The notes beneath the pieces were generated by a model that had not been told where the DNA came from, did not search any database, and saw only the letters and a program-made list of their open reading frames with translations. The position numbers and the translations under genes are program-made. A DNA stretch of 5,823 nucleotides from Actinomycetes bacterium (GTDB lineage Bacteria > Actinomycetota > Actinomycetes > Actinomycetales > Cellulomonadaceae): contig JAEWYD010000408.1 in the NCBI GenBank assembly GCA_023462275.1, forward strand, positions 1 to 5,823, written 5' to 3'. This document shows, in pieces, positions 5,519-5,823 of the stretch (its first letter is position 1; each line of letters opens with the position of its first letter).

Positions 5519-5823
5519 GTGACCGAGGACGACGCCGTCCGCCGCGAGCGTGAGCTGGCCGAGAAGGAGCGGGCGCTGGCCGAGCGCGACCGCCAGCGCG
5601 CGGAGCAGGCCGCCGAGAAGGAGCGCGCCGCGGCCGAGCGGGACCGGCGCCGCATCGAGGAGGTCGCCGCCAAGGCGCGCCAGGCTGAGCAGCGCCAGGC
5701 CGAGCGCCTCGAGCGGGACCGGCGGCGGCTCGAGGAGACGGCCGCCAAGGAAGCCGCGCGGCGTCGGGCCGAGCACGAGCGCGCGGTCGCCGAGGCCGAG
5801 CGCGAGGCGGCGCAGGCCCGGCG
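5519..5823 (+). CDS. Divergent gene with charged helical N-terminus, probable repressor of the exporter (3' partial)
   Basis: GTG 5519 follows AAGGAGG (5508-5514) by four bases, a strong ribosome site, and the frame stays open for 101 codons to the window end. The visible part is almost entirely Glu, Arg, Ala, Gln, Lys and Asp with no Pro, Gly, Cys or aromatic residue. It is therefore predicted to be one long helix, either coiled coil or a charged single helix with E/R salt bridges. Internal repeats are clear: AEKERALAERDR (14-25) and AEKERAAAERDR (32-43), then ERDRRRIEEVAAK (40-52) and ERDRRRLEETAAK (65-77). No DNA-binding domain is visible. Its assignment as regulator is inferred from the divergent position and the two palindromic operators covering its promoter; a TetR-type HTH domain would be expected downstream. 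An unrelated coiled-coil protein remains possible. The frame itself is very likely real. Confidence 0.7.
   Translation, partial: MTEDDAVRRERELAEKERALAERDRQRAEQAAEKERAAAERDRRRIEEVAAKARQAEQRQAERLERDRRRLEETAAKEAARRRAEHERAVAEAEREAAQAR

Noticed and set aside
5558..5750. Short direct repeats as a possible CRISPR or other repeat array
   Set aside because: Offsets are whole codons (54 and 75 bases), copies are imperfect, and they encode a charged helix in an open frame; there are no unique spacers.
5435..5776. In-frame upstream extension of the ATPase
   Set aside because: It would translate the operators and the antisense of the divergent gene; the family's N-terminus matches the start at 5434, which has its own ribosome site.

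Overview
The window is very GC-rich, with strongly G/C-biased third codon positions, GTG as well as ATG starts, and long shadow ORFs on the opposite strand. Together with the gene families present, this points to a high-GC actinobacterium. A Micrococcales member of the Cellulomonas/Isoptericola type is my guess from the SLH-bearing secreted protein; it is an inference, not a demonstrated placement.

Layout. (1) Bases 1-486, plus strand: the 3' end of hrpA, a DEAH-box RNA helicase, recognised from its conserved C-terminal motif. (2) 571-3243, plus: a large secreted protein with a signal peptide, a metallopeptidase-like (gametolysin/M11-like) domain, three Ig/FN3-like beta domains and three C-terminal SLH repeats. 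Its zinc motif reads HAVGHTLGLDD, so the catalytic Glu of HExxH is Ala while the putative metal ligands and Met-turn remain. It looks like a cell-surface pseudo-protease. (3) 3244-3527: a structured intergenic leader with a possible terminator, a hairpin carrying a Shine-Dalgarno, an 11-codon mini-ORF and a strong GC hairpin around its stop codon. (4) 3528-3698, plus: a 56-residue protein of unknown function, probably translated from a leaderless mRNA. (5) 3732-5434, minus: a two-gene DrrA/DrrB-type ABC exporter operon, ATPase first, with an ATGA overlap between the genes. (6) 5435-5518: a divergent control region with two near-identical 17-bp operators of form TGTGTA-N5-TACAC(A/G). (7) 5519 to the window end, plus: the N-terminal part of a divergently transcribed gene encoding a highly charged continuous helix. 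It is probably the N-terminal extension of the local (TetR-type?) repressor, but its DNA-binding domain would lie beyond the window.

How it fits together. Parts 5-7 form one module: an efflux pump, a divergent putative regulator and two palindromic operators covering the likely promoter elements of both transcripts, a classic arrangement for ligand-induced export. Parts 2-4 face the pump operon tail-to-tail across 33 bases of GC-rich inverted repeats that may serve as a shared terminator. The least ordinary items are the zincin with a lost catalytic Glu on an SLH anchor, the tandem operators next to a regulator with an unusual charged helix, and the small structured leader upstream of the 56-residue gene.
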